Assembly (NCBI GenBank): GCA_029256865.1
Contig: JARIEH010000302.1
Location: forward strand, 1 to 6,944
DNA length: 6,944 nucleotides
Source: Psychrobacter sp.
GTDB lineage: Bacteria; Pseudomonadota; Gammaproteobacteria; Pseudomonadales; Moraxellaceae
Reading direction: 5' to 3'
Positions within the stretch are counted from its first letter, which is position 1. The number at the start of each line of letters is the position of its first letter. Positions 1-5,962 of this stretch are shown here, in pieces. The notes beneath the pieces were generated by a model. That model was not told where the DNA came from, did not search any database, and saw nothing but the letters and a program-made list of their open reading frames with translations. The position numbers and the translations under genes were made by a program.

Positions 1-2
1 TT

Positions 3-815
3 GGGGATGACGAGCTGGGTTTGCTCGCAAAGGATGTGGGCAAATTATCATTAAGACTGGCTGACAGTGAGCTGGCACGCAAGCAGATGTTAAGCGATAT
101 CTCGCATGAGCTACGCTCGCCACTTGCCCGTCTCGACGTTGCGACTGAGCTGACCCGAGACTTTGCGCCACACGCCAGTCGCTATTTAGATCGCATCGAT
201 AAAGAATCTGCGCGGATGAATGAGCTGATTGAACAAATCATTCATATTCAATCCCTGCAAATGCAGCAATATACGATTGATCACTTAGAAAGCGAAACGG
301 TAGATCTCTCTGAGATTATTAGTGAGATTGGTGAAGATGTCTGCTTTGAATTTCAACATAAAAATGTGCGCTGGCGATGGCAGCCGCCTAATGCTTCACT
401 CTCTACATTATTAGATTCATCAACCACTGCTTCAGACACTCCTTGGACAGTGCAAGGCAATCAAGAGCAATTGCATAGTGCGCTTGAGAACGTCATTCGC
501 AATGCCTTTATGCATACTGCAGCTGACTCAGTGGTGACTGTGGAGATGGTAAAGGTACAGATGGACAATAAGATACCTGCTATTCAACTCAGCGTAAAAG
601 ATGAAGGCGGCGGGGTAGTGGATAAAGATTTAGAGCGTATTTTTCAGCCATTTGTACGGCTTGATTCTGCACGTCATCGTCAGACAGGTGGTTATGGATT
701 GGGATTGGCCATCGTCCATGCGGTGATTATGGCACATAAAGGTCAGATCAGTGTTTATAATAGACGAGATAATATTCAAGGGCTGGTGGTAAACATAGTG
801 TTGCCTGTTCATTAA
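3..815 (+). CDS. CpxA-like sensor histidine kinase, 5'-truncated by the window (HAMP end, HisKA, HATPase_c)
   Basis: Inner-membrane two-component kinase that would autophosphorylate on histidine and pass the phosphate to a response regulator. Only the cytoplasmic C-terminal 270 residues are present; the frame is open to the window edge (DDELGLLA, a typical HAMP exit), so sensor and membrane segments lie upstream. The H box SHELRSPL has its histidine at bases 105-107. The N box ALENVIRNA is near 480-506 (second N at 501), the G1 box DEGGG at 600-614, the F box IFQPFVRL follows, and the G2 box GGYGLGLA is at 687-710. All catalytic motifs look intact. Spacing and wording of H, N, F and G2 boxes closely resemble E. 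coli CpxA (SHELRTPLTRL, SALENIVRNA, GLGLAIV), so a Cpx-type role is inferred. No truncation at the 3' end. A TTG at position 21 is not a real start. The response regulator is expected upstream but is not visible. Confidence 0.93.
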   Translation, partial: GDDELGLLAKDVGKLSLRLADSELARKQMLSDISHELRSPLARLDVATELTRDFAPHASRYLDRIDKESARMNELIEQIIHIQSLQMQQYTIDHLESETVDLSEIISEIGEDVCFEFQHKNVRWRWQPPNASLSTLLDSSTTASDTPWTVQGNQEQLHSALENVIRNAFMHTAADSVVTVEMVKVQMDNKIPAIQLSVKDEGGGVVDKDLERIFQPFVRLDSARHRQTGGYGLGLAIVHAVIMAHKGQISVYNRRDNIQGLVVNIVLPVH

Positions 816-870
816 GAACTATAAGTCAGAATAATGATTGCTTAGTTATTTGCTAAAGCCAAAGGTCTAA

Positions 871-884
871 AATGAGATCTCATT
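871..884. promoter_or_regulatory. Perfect 14-base palindrome, possible operator
   Basis: AATGAGATCTCATT reads identically on both strands with no spacer. It lies 56 bases after the kinase stop and well upstream of the candidate pilus promoter. Perfect 7-bp half-sites without a gap suit a dimeric regulator, but palindromes of this size can arise by chance in AT-rich spacer. The spacing is not that of the CpxR box GTAAA-N5-GTAAA. No second copy was seen in the window. Confidence 0.3.
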
Positions 885-1027
885 AGTGTAGTAGGCGTCA
901 TATGGTAATACCAAAAGTAGCTTCGTATATAGTGCAATATGTCAGCGAACAGTGTTTATGGTTACGCCTAAGTTTTAAGACGTTAGTCCATAAAAGTTAG
1001 TAATTCACCATTAATCTTTATTAATAC

Positions 1028-1066
1028 ACCGTTCATCTTATTATTTTCTTGATTAACGGTTTCTTT
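1028..1066 (+). terminator. Terminator-like hairpin downstream of the kinase
   Basis: ACCGTT-C-ATC (1028-1037) can pair with GAT-T-AACGGT (1051-1060), giving 6 + 3 pairs around one C/T mismatch and a 13-base AT-rich loop, followed by TTTCTTTTT-like sequence from 1059. This could end the kinase transcript about 210 bases after its stop. The stem is short and it overlaps the -35 of the candidate promoter at 1049-1077, so the two readings compete or the site serves as an insulated boundary. Confidence 0.35.
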
Positions 1067-1077
1067 TTAAGTATATT
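1049..1077 (+). promoter_or_regulatory. Candidate sigma70 promoter of the pilus locus
   Basis: TTGATT (1049-1054, 4/6 to TTGACA) and TATATT (1072-1077, 5/6 to TATAAT) are separated by 17 bases. Transcription would begin near 1084, leaving a leader of about 168 bases before the pilin ATG, with the perfect inverted repeat 1092-1121 close to the RNA 5' end. This is the best -35/-10 pair I could find in the gap. It is a match by eye only. Confidence 0.35.
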
Positions 1078-1091
1078 GAAGCCAATAAAGT

Positions 1092-1121
1092 GCTTGATAA
1101 ACTTTTTTGCCTTTATCAAGC
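1092..1121. repeat. Perfect 10-bp inverted repeat in the pilin leader
   Basis: GCTTGATAAA (1092-1101) and TTTATCAAGC (1112-1121) are exact reverse complements with a 10-base pyrimidine-rich spacer. If transcription starts near 1084, the hairpin would sit within the first ten or so bases of the mRNA, a place where stems protect abundant outer-membrane or pilin mRNAs from RNase E. Alternatives are an operator for a dimeric repressor, or a weak terminator with the following TATTGTTTT. Confidence 0.5.
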
Positions 1122-1251
1122 TATTGTTTTACAAAAAATATCTCATATCCTCTACCAGTACTAGCTATGTCCTTACTTATTTTCTGATAATTTCAAGATG
1201 TATTACTGGTATCTATCAAATTAAAATGCGCTTAAATAAAGGATTTATATC

Positions 1252-1905
1252 ATGAATATTTTCGGAAAGTTAGCCTTTACTGGTCTAGCTCTATCTTTAT
1301 CTTCTTTTGCTTCAGCAGCAATTAGTGGTTCTACGGATTTTCGTGTGACGCTACCTGAGATTTTAGTATTGTATCATTGGGATGATGCACATTTGGTTTT
1401 AGAAGAAGTTGCTACCACAGCCGCTAACGACAGTGATGCTCGGGAAATCAGCGATCCTACTACTCGTACCGCAACTGAAAAATTAGGTCAGACCTCTTAC
1501 ACTATTAATGGTCCTGCTGTTAATACTGCTGGCTCAGTAGCATTTCCTACGTCAATAGCTGTTACTTTGAAAGATGCTTGGGCAGTACGTAACTTATCTA
1601 AAGCTGCTGGTGTCAATCTTGTACTAACCAACCCTAATGCCAACTTAACCAGCATTGCTGATAGTACATCTACTGTTGTCACTTCTAATGCAGCTTTAGC
1701 TTCTGCGAATGCAAAGGCTACTGGTAGTGGGGCAGCTTTGACTATTACTTCAGGCTTTGCACCTGTATTAGGTGACATTATTTTTGACTTAAATTTATCT
1801 AATGCTGGTAGTGCTGGCGAATACAATACCCATGGTGCGGCTGGAGCTGCACCAGATAGCGCAAACGCTACAGACACATTTTTACTGACGCTGTCTGCTA
1901 ATTAA
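1252..1905 (+). CDS. Secreted pilin-like major subunit of the chaperone-usher fibre
   Basis: Protein of 217 residues, probably the main structural subunit, exported by Sec and polymerised outside the cell by donor-strand exchange. The start ATG has the ribosome binding site AAAGGA seven bases upstream. Residues 1-22 form a clear signal peptide ending ASA, giving a mature protein of about 195 residues. The segment after the cleavage site, FRVTLPEILVLYHW (residues 30-43), alternates hydrophobic and polar residues like a donor strand, and the C-terminus DTFLLTLSAN looks like the last beta strand of an incomplete Ig fold. The middle is rich in Ala, Thr, Ser, Asn and Val and predicted all-beta in style. 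It contains no cysteine, as in alpha-type CFA/I pilins and unlike Csu or type 1 pilins. First gene of the locus and followed by a strong hairpin, which fits a highly expressed subunit. I do not recognise the exact family; pilin identity rests on signal peptide, composition and neighbours. Confidence 0.8.
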   Translation: MNIFGKLAFTGLALSLSSFASAAISGSTDFRVTLPEILVLYHWDDAHLVLEEVATTAANDSDAREISDPTTRTATEKLGQTSYTINGPAVNTAGSVAFPTSIAVTLKDAWAVRNLSKAAGVNLVLTNPNANLTSIADSTSTVVTSNAALASANAKATGSGAALTITSGFAPVLGDIIFDLNLSNAGSAGEYNTHGAAGAAPDSANATDTFLLTLSAN

Positions 1906-1938
1906 TTAGCGGATTGGTCTAAGTAGATCAATAACAGC

Positions 1939-1983
1939 TTAATACAAAAATACCAGCTGATATTGCTGGTGTTTTTGTATTAA
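1939..1983 (+). terminator. Strong hairpin between pilin and chaperone (terminator or attenuator)
   Basis: Bases 1939-1957 pair with 1965-1983 in a 19-bp stem that contains a single U-G wobble, around the loop TGATATT. The GC-rich tip ACCAGC/GCTGGT is followed by GTTTTTGTATTAATT, so the upper stem alone works as an intrinsic terminator, and the A-tract opposite makes it potentially bidirectional. It starts 33 bases after the pilin stop. Partial read-through would yield abundant pilin mRNA and less chaperone and usher mRNA; the stem would also protect the 3' end of a processed pilin transcript. Confidence 0.8.
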
Positions 1984-2116
1984 TTAGTCATTTTTTATTT
2001 CTCTTCAGTTCTAAGTGACCTATTCGTTTGGGGTTTAAAAAAATAAATTTAAAGAAACTTGCTACTGAGCTTTGAATACTGAAAAGAACCTGGCTGATAG
2101 CAACTATCTCTATATA

Positions 2117-2120
2117 AAGG
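2117..2120 (+). promoter_or_regulatory. Ribosome binding site fixing the chaperone start
   Basis: AAGG (within TATAAAGGCG) lies seven bases before the ATG at 2128. It supports this start despite the unusually long polar region that then precedes the signal-peptide core. The spacer from 1984 to here is AT-rich (an A7 run near 2037-2043); I found no convincing promoter in it. Confidence 0.6.
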
Positions 2121-2127
2121 CGAAAAG

Positions 2128-2748
2128 ATGACAACATCTATTCAACCTACTTCACCCTTAGTAAAGCAACCTGATAGATTTCGAGATACTTTATTGATAA
2201 TTGCTGGTGCTTTTATTGTATTGACTGGCACGCAGTCTGTACAAGCTGAGCTAATTATTAATAACTCGGTGAATGATCAGGGAAAAGCCAATATGGTCGT
2301 CCATGATGACCGCCAAAAAGGGCTGCCACCTGCACAGCTAGGTATCCAACCTGCTCGTATCGATGAGACAGTGTCACTTACTAAAGGTAATAGCTTAGCC
2401 AGGCTCAATAAATCTTTAACGCTATATAATTATGGCAGTAAACCAAAAAAAATTAGCCTAAACTTGGTCGATATAGATGCCTCAGGTAAACCCACCGAAC
2501 CGAATGAGAGCACGTTAAAGCCGTGGACACTCATCAATCCGACAGTATTCACTATTCCTGCTGGGGGCTACCAGACGGTTCGTATGTCCATACGTCCGCC
2601 CATGAGCTTTGCTAAAGGCAAGCGAGCGGCTCTGCTGTCAATCGAACAACAAATAGATAAGTCACTAACTTATGATACTGATGGTAAGGGTGTGACTCTT
2701 GAGCTTGGTTCGCGCTATGCACTCCCTGTTTATATTGATGTTCAATGA
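2128..2748 (+). CDS. Periplasmic pilus chaperone, PapD-like N-terminal domain only
   Basis: Protein of 206 residues that would bind pilus subunits in the periplasm and hand them to the usher. Residues 1-40 form a signal peptide with a 20-residue polar N-region, core LLIIAGAFIVL and cleavage after VQA. About 30 mature residues precede the Ig fold. From about residue 70 the sequence follows PapD domain 1: an A1 strand GIQPARID with Arg77 in the place of PapD Arg8, SLTLYNYG as B1, PWTLINPTVFTIPAGGYQTVRMSIRPP, then RAALLSIEQQ, and a final G1-like strand LELGSRYALPVYIDV with Arg196 at the PapD Lys112 position. The protein ends there, where family members usually continue with a second domain of about 90 residues. 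Only 111 bases separate it from the usher, too few to hide that domain in another frame. No cysteine. Usual family length is about 220-260 residues. Assignment is secure; whether it works as a single-domain chaperone is inference. Confidence 0.85.
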   Translation: MTTSIQPTSPLVKQPDRFRDTLLIIAGAFIVLTGTQSVQAELIINNSVNDQGKANMVVHDDRQKGLPPAQLGIQPARIDETVSLTKGNSLARLNKSLTLYNYGSKPKKISLNLVDIDASGKPTEPNESTLKPWTLINPTVFTIPAGGYQTVRMSIRPPMSFAKGKRAALLSIEQQIDKSLTYDTDGKGVTLELGSRYALPVYIDVQ

Positions 2749-2859
2749 TCCAATGTTTAGAGGTCATATTTATCAAAATCAACCTAGGAAATACCAGTAT
2801 CTGAGTACTGTTAGTAATGTGAATTCCTGTGCCAACAACATGGATTTTGTGTGGCGTTT
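2749..2859. other. Chaperone-usher spacer with weak usher initiation signals
   Basis: No terminator or promoter is evident, so chaperone and usher are probably on one transcript. No classical Shine-Dalgarno sequence precedes the usher ATG at 2860. A GGA at 2842-2844 lies six bases before an in-frame GTG at 2851, which is the alternative start. A 36-codon frame from ATG 2753 begins seven bases after the chaperone stop and ends in TGA overlapping the usher ATG (ATGA, 2860-2863), so its translation could couple the two genes, though no ribosome binding site marks it. Confidence 0.4.
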
Positions 2860-5838
2860 ATGATTAAAAAATACTCATCAATACGTTTAATGACTTTAGT
2901 ATCTTTACCATGTGTAGTAGCTTATTGCCCCTCAGCGGTTGCTGAAGTGCAAAATATTGCTGCCAACATCATGTCGCCTGTTACATCTGCTAAAGCTGCT
3001 GTTAAAAACAATAACAGGTTAGAGCCTACCCTAGTTGGTGTCTTGGTTAACGGGCAAGAGCAGGGCAGCATCGATGCTCTTTATGACTCAGACTCTGATG
3101 CAAAGCGTGATGAGCAAAAAGATCATTATTTTGTATCTATCGATGATTTAAGTCAATTGACCAAGGCCAGCTTTTCGGCTGTCGATAAACCAACGATCGA
3201 CAGCGCCAATGACATGCGTAAGGTAAGCGGTTATGAGGTCAGTACTCCGATTGGTAATGTACAGCTGTCTGCTGATGAATTGGTTTCTTATCAAGGGCAG
3301 GATTATGTCTCACTTGGCACATTAAAAAAGCTCGGTATTACCGCAACATACAGTCAGCCAGACTTAGCTATTATGCTAAACATGGGTTGGCGCCCTTCAC
3401 AAATAGGCGCCTCACAAGCCAATGATACGACCCAAGATCTACCCATTGACTACCGCCCTGAAAGCGTCGGCCTGTTGGGGTTGTCATTCAACAGTACGCT
3501 GAGCGCCAGCGAGAACAATGGACGTAATGATACGCAAACCACAATTCGTCAAATATATGCTGATCTTGGCGCATATGGTTATGCATTAGGCGGTGTATGG
3601 GGCGTCAAAGCCATCGGTTATGACTATGATATTGACAGTGGTAATGTAGGCAGCGGCAACAATAAAATATCGAATGATGCCAGCTTTGTGCAAAATGCTT
3701 TAAATGGATTTACCTATTCACCTTCAAAATGGGATGAGTGGGAGATTGATAACCTGTATTGGGCAAAATCTGACAAGCAGTTTGCCATGCGCCTTGGTAT
3801 CAATCAGCCCAACTCATTAGGTCAAGGTGCGCAGACGGCAGGCGGTGAGTTTACTGGTGCGCTAATCGCATATAGTAATCAAAATATCTCACGGCACCTA
3901 TCTTATTTTGATGAAGATAGCCGCAGCTTGCTACAGAATACCAGTCAAGATTATCAGCACTTGACAGGTATTGGTGAGGCTGGAGGTGTGGCAGAGCTTC
4001 GTATTAGTGGGCGGGCTATTGCTCGAGTGCAGATTGGGCTAGATGGACGTTATGAATTTTTGAACCTAGATGTCAGTCAGTTATCCCTGACAGAAACCTT
4101 GGTTGAAGTAGCAATCTATGCCTATCCATTAGCCCGTCAGCCCCTAGAGATTCGTCCTATTGTGCTTGGCAAACGTCGTACCAATGCGGCGACTGATGAG
4201 CTCTTGATCGAAGCTGGTGTCGGTAGGGCTGGTAATCAGCTCAGTAGCAATGATAGAAACAGTGACAAGGATGGCACTGCAGCGCATCTCTATGCTGAAT
4301 ATGGTATTAATAACCGCTTAGCAGTGCGCGCCGGTATCAACAACAATGTACAAAGCACAAAAGCTGACAACGACTCATTGTCTTGGCATACTGGTGCAAA
4401 CTATAGCCTATCGCCTTATACCAATGCTGACCTAAGCTATGCAAATACGCCTACCCAAGACTTGTGGCAGGCGCAGCTACAGTATCAACGCAAAAAACTG
4501 TGGGCATACTATCAGTATCAGGCCAGATATTTTGATGATACTAGGCAAGACTCCGACCAATCAGACCGATTGAACGACCAACGTCATCAACTGCTGGTCA
4601 ACTACAGTCCAAACGATAAAACCAATATTAGTTTTAATCAATACTATGATGATATGGCGGTTAAGCATAACGAGCAGGATGACTATTATGCTTACACCAG
4701 TATCAATCACAGGTTCAGTGACGCGCTAAATGCAGGTGCAAACTGGAACAGTCGCGATGACCGTTATGGTTATCGCCTGAGTTGGCGAGATATCTATAGA
4801 AATAGTGCTGCCGGTACAGGCACTCGCAACACCATAGGACTATCCGGTGATAACGACAGCGATACGCTATCGCTGCGACATGAGCTTGATTATAGTACCA
4901 GCTTAGGGCAATCAATTAGTGTGCTGCACGAAGAAAATCGCGCACTTTACCAAGGTGATATTAGCTATCGTTTTGATAGTAGCAATCTATTTGCTGGTGC
5001 GGATATGGGGTCTATCGGCGCAAGTTTAATTGACAACCAAGTGAGTATTGGTTATAGCTTGTTTGATGGTCAAGTGGGCTGGTTAGCTGACTGGCAGCTC
5101 ACTCACCGTAACGGCGTCAGTTTTAGTCTCGGTTATAAGCATCGCTACGTGGATGCCGTATCTAGCAATCGTTATACGGATTTGGTGAGTGAGGGTTTAT
5201 TTACCAATGAGCGCGAGCTACCAGCTTGGACACAGAATAACTATCTATTTGCCAAGTTATCTTTTGATATGTTTAAACCGCCTAGACAGAATCTAAAATT
5301 TGGCTACTATCCACGTCAAGAAGCAGGAAGTGTTGTCGTTGATCTCAATCACGAGATTGATTCACCCATCGATCATGACACCATGCGCTTTACGCTGGAT
5401 GATCAAGAAGTGCAGGCGAGCTTAATCGGCACGCAGGCAAGCCATAGCCAATACTTGATTAGCAATATTAAGGCGGGCGATTATACCTTAGTGATGGATG
5501 CCAAAAATCTGCCCATAGAGTACAGTGCAAGTGAGTTGCAAACACCGCGTATACGGGTCAGCAACTACGCGCCTACTTCGGTGCCGATAAAGTTAGAGAA
5601 AACCTACGGTGTATCAGGCAAGCTTGCGACTGCAGAAGAAGGTGTGGTGATTGATATTTATCAACAAGATGAATTGATTCAAAGTGTCACGACGGGCAGC
5701 TATGGTTATTTTCAAGCGTTTGGTTTAGCGCCCCATACTTATATACTAAAAGCTAAAGGCTACCAAGCACAGTCTGCTAAAATTACCGATGATTTTGTGA
5801 TAGGGATTGAGTTAATGCCTGAGCTATTACATCAGTAG
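2860..5838 (+). CDS. Outer-membrane fimbrial usher, non-classical (alpha/archaic-like)
   Basis: Pore and assembly platform of the pilus, 992 residues from ATG 2860 (995 from GTG 2851). A signal peptide (KK near the start, core LMTLVSLPCVVAYCPS, cleavage after AVA near residue 28) directs it to the outer membrane. An N-terminal periplasmic domain at roughly 50-175 begins LVGVLVNGQEQGSID and includes DHYFVSIDDL. The beta barrel spans about 200-805, rich in alternating Tyr/Asp/Asn strands. It is interrupted by the plug at about 375-435, containing AELRISGRAIARVQIG and DGRYEFLNLDVSQ and followed by EIRPIVLGKRRTNAATDELL. After the barrel come beta-rich C-terminal domains; residues 913-985 (VSGKLATAEEGVVIDIYQQ through YGYFQAFGL to YILKAKGY) resemble a carboxypeptidase-regulatory-like or CooC/TcfC-type fold. 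The mature protein has no cysteine and so lacks the C-terminal disulfide of classical PapC/FimD ushers. Slightly longer than the usual 800-900 residues. Intact frame. Alpha or archaic class is inferred from architecture. Confidence 0.9.
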   Translation: MIKKYSSIRLMTLVSLPCVVAYCPSAVAEVQNIAANIMSPVTSAKAAVKNNNRLEPTLVGVLVNGQEQGSIDALYDSDSDAKRDEQKDHYFVSIDDLSQLTKASFSAVDKPTIDSANDMRKVSGYEVSTPIGNVQLSADELVSYQGQDYVSLGTLKKLGITATYSQPDLAIMLNMGWRPSQIGASQANDTTQDLPIDYRPESVGLLGLSFNSTLSASENNGRNDTQTTIRQIYADLGAYGYALGGVWGVKAIGYDYDIDSGNVGSGNNKISNDASFVQNALNGFTYSPSKWDEWEIDNLYWAKSDKQFAMRLGINQPNSLGQGAQTAGGEFTGALIAYSNQNISRHLSYFDEDSRSLLQNTSQDYQHLTGIGEAGGVAELRISGRAIARVQIGLDGRYEFLNLDVSQLSLTETLVEVAIYAYPLARQPLEIRPIVLGKRRTNAATDELLIEAGVGRAGNQLSSNDRNSDKDGTAAHLYAEYGINNRLAVRAGINNNVQSTKADNDSLSWHTGANYSLSPYTNADLSYANTPTQDLWQAQLQYQRKKLWAYYQYQARYFDDTRQDSDQSDRLNDQRHQLLVNYSPNDKTNISFNQYYDDMAVKHNEQDDYYAYTSINHRFSDALNAGANWNSRDDRYGYRLSWRDIYRNSAAGTGTRNTIGLSGDNDSDTLSLRHELDYSTSLGQSISVLHEENRALYQGDISYRFDSSNLFAGADMGSIGASLIDNQVSIGYSLFDGQVGWLADWQLTHRNGVSFSLGYKHRYVDAVSSNRYTDLVSEGLFTNERELPAWTQNNYLFAKLSFDMFKPPRQNLKFGYYPRQEAGSVVVDLNHEIDSPIDHDTMRFTLDDQEVQASLIGTQASHSQYLISNIKAGDYTLVMDAKNLPIEYSASELQTPRIRVSNYAPTSVPIKLEKTYGVSGKLATAEEGVVIDIYQQDELIQSVTTGSYGYFQAFGLAPHTYILKAKGYQAQSAKITDDFVIGIELMPELLHQ

Positions 5839-5882
5839 GCACACTTTAGTCAGCAACTATCTTTACACTAGTCAATGATTCG

Positions 5883-5912
5883 TTGTTATTTTTAAAAACT
5901 GCTTGTGATAAT
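5883..5912 (+). promoter_or_regulatory. Possible extended -10 promoter for the tip gene
   Basis: TTGTTA (5883-5888, 4/6) is 18 bases from GATAAT (5907-5912, 5/6), which is preceded by TGT and so forms an extended -10 element TGTGATAAT. Start would be near 5919, giving a leader of about 44 bases. It overlaps the hairpin at 5894-5932, so the tip gene may have its own weak promoter at the place where usher read-through is reduced. Confidence 0.3.
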
Positions 5913-5932
5913 TATGTTTAGCAGTCGTTTTT
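5894..5932 (+). terminator. Hairpin with T-tract between usher and tip gene (attenuator candidate)
   Basis: ACTGCT (5898-5903) pairs with AGCAGT (5920-5925) around a 16-base AT-rich loop, flanked by AAAA (5894-5897) and, after a two-base CG bulge, TTTTT (5928-5932) that extends the pairing. It lies 55 bases after the usher stop. The stem is modest, so partial rather than full termination is the likelier effect. Confidence 0.45.
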
Positions 5933-5962
5933 AAACAATGAAATGTAAAAACAGAGGTCATT

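Larger units (their letters stand above)
816..1251. other. 436-base intergenic region before the pilus locus
   Basis: AT-rich stretch without a convincing gene. From left to right it holds a 14-base perfect palindrome (871-884), a terminator-like hairpin (1028-1060 plus U-rich tail), a sigma70-like promoter (1049-1077), a perfect 10-bp inverted repeat (1092-1121), a second isolated GATAAT box (1186-1191) without a good -35, and the ribosome binding site AAAGGA (1238-1243) of the pilin gene. A 68-codon frame from a TTG at 1049 has no ribosome binding site and a composition that reads as translated AT-rich spacer. The length and the number of signals suggest that the pilus locus is transcribed separately from the kinase. 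Confidence 0.6.

Noticed and set aside
630..812. 60-codon minus-strand frame inside the kinase
   Set aside because: Antisense to the conserved G1-G2 catalytic region; no independent signals.
1186..1191. GATAAT as the pilin -10 box
   Set aside because: No acceptable -35 at 16-18 bases upstream and no TG extension; the pair at 1049-1077 is better.
1049..1255. 68-codon + strand frame ending over the pilin start
   Set aside because: TTG start without a ribosome binding site, AT-rich spacer composition (Phe, Leu, Ile, Lys, Tyr), and it overlaps promoter and leader signals. Its hydrophobic look follows from the base composition.
1497..1877. 126-codon minus-strand frame inside the pilin gene
   Set aside because: Antisense shadow of the Ala/Thr/Val-rich pilin. 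The sense frame has signal peptide, ribosome binding site and context.
2059..2103. Inverted repeat TTGCTA/TAGCAA before the chaperone
   Set aside because: Only six pairs with a loop above 30 bases; not better than chance.
2745..2804. 19-codon frame overlapping the chaperone stop (ATGA)
   Set aside because: Too short, no ribosome binding site, and no resemblance to the missing second chaperone domain.
2749..2859. Frameshifted remnant of a second chaperone domain
   Set aside because: All three + frames were read; none shows Ig-like strands, and the spacer is under half the length required.
2860..2950. Usher as a lipoprotein because of the cysteines in its signal region
   Set aside because: The residue before the cysteine (AYC) is Tyr, not the small residue a lipobox requires, and a normal AVA cleavage site follows.
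3067..3078. Perfect palindrome AGCATCGATGCT
   Set aside because: Lies inside the usher coding sequence and is accounted for by ordinary codons; no partner site seen.
4715..4915. 66-codon minus-strand frame inside the usher
   Set aside because: Antisense to barrel strands; composition rich in Cys, His and Tyr is typical of a shadow frame.
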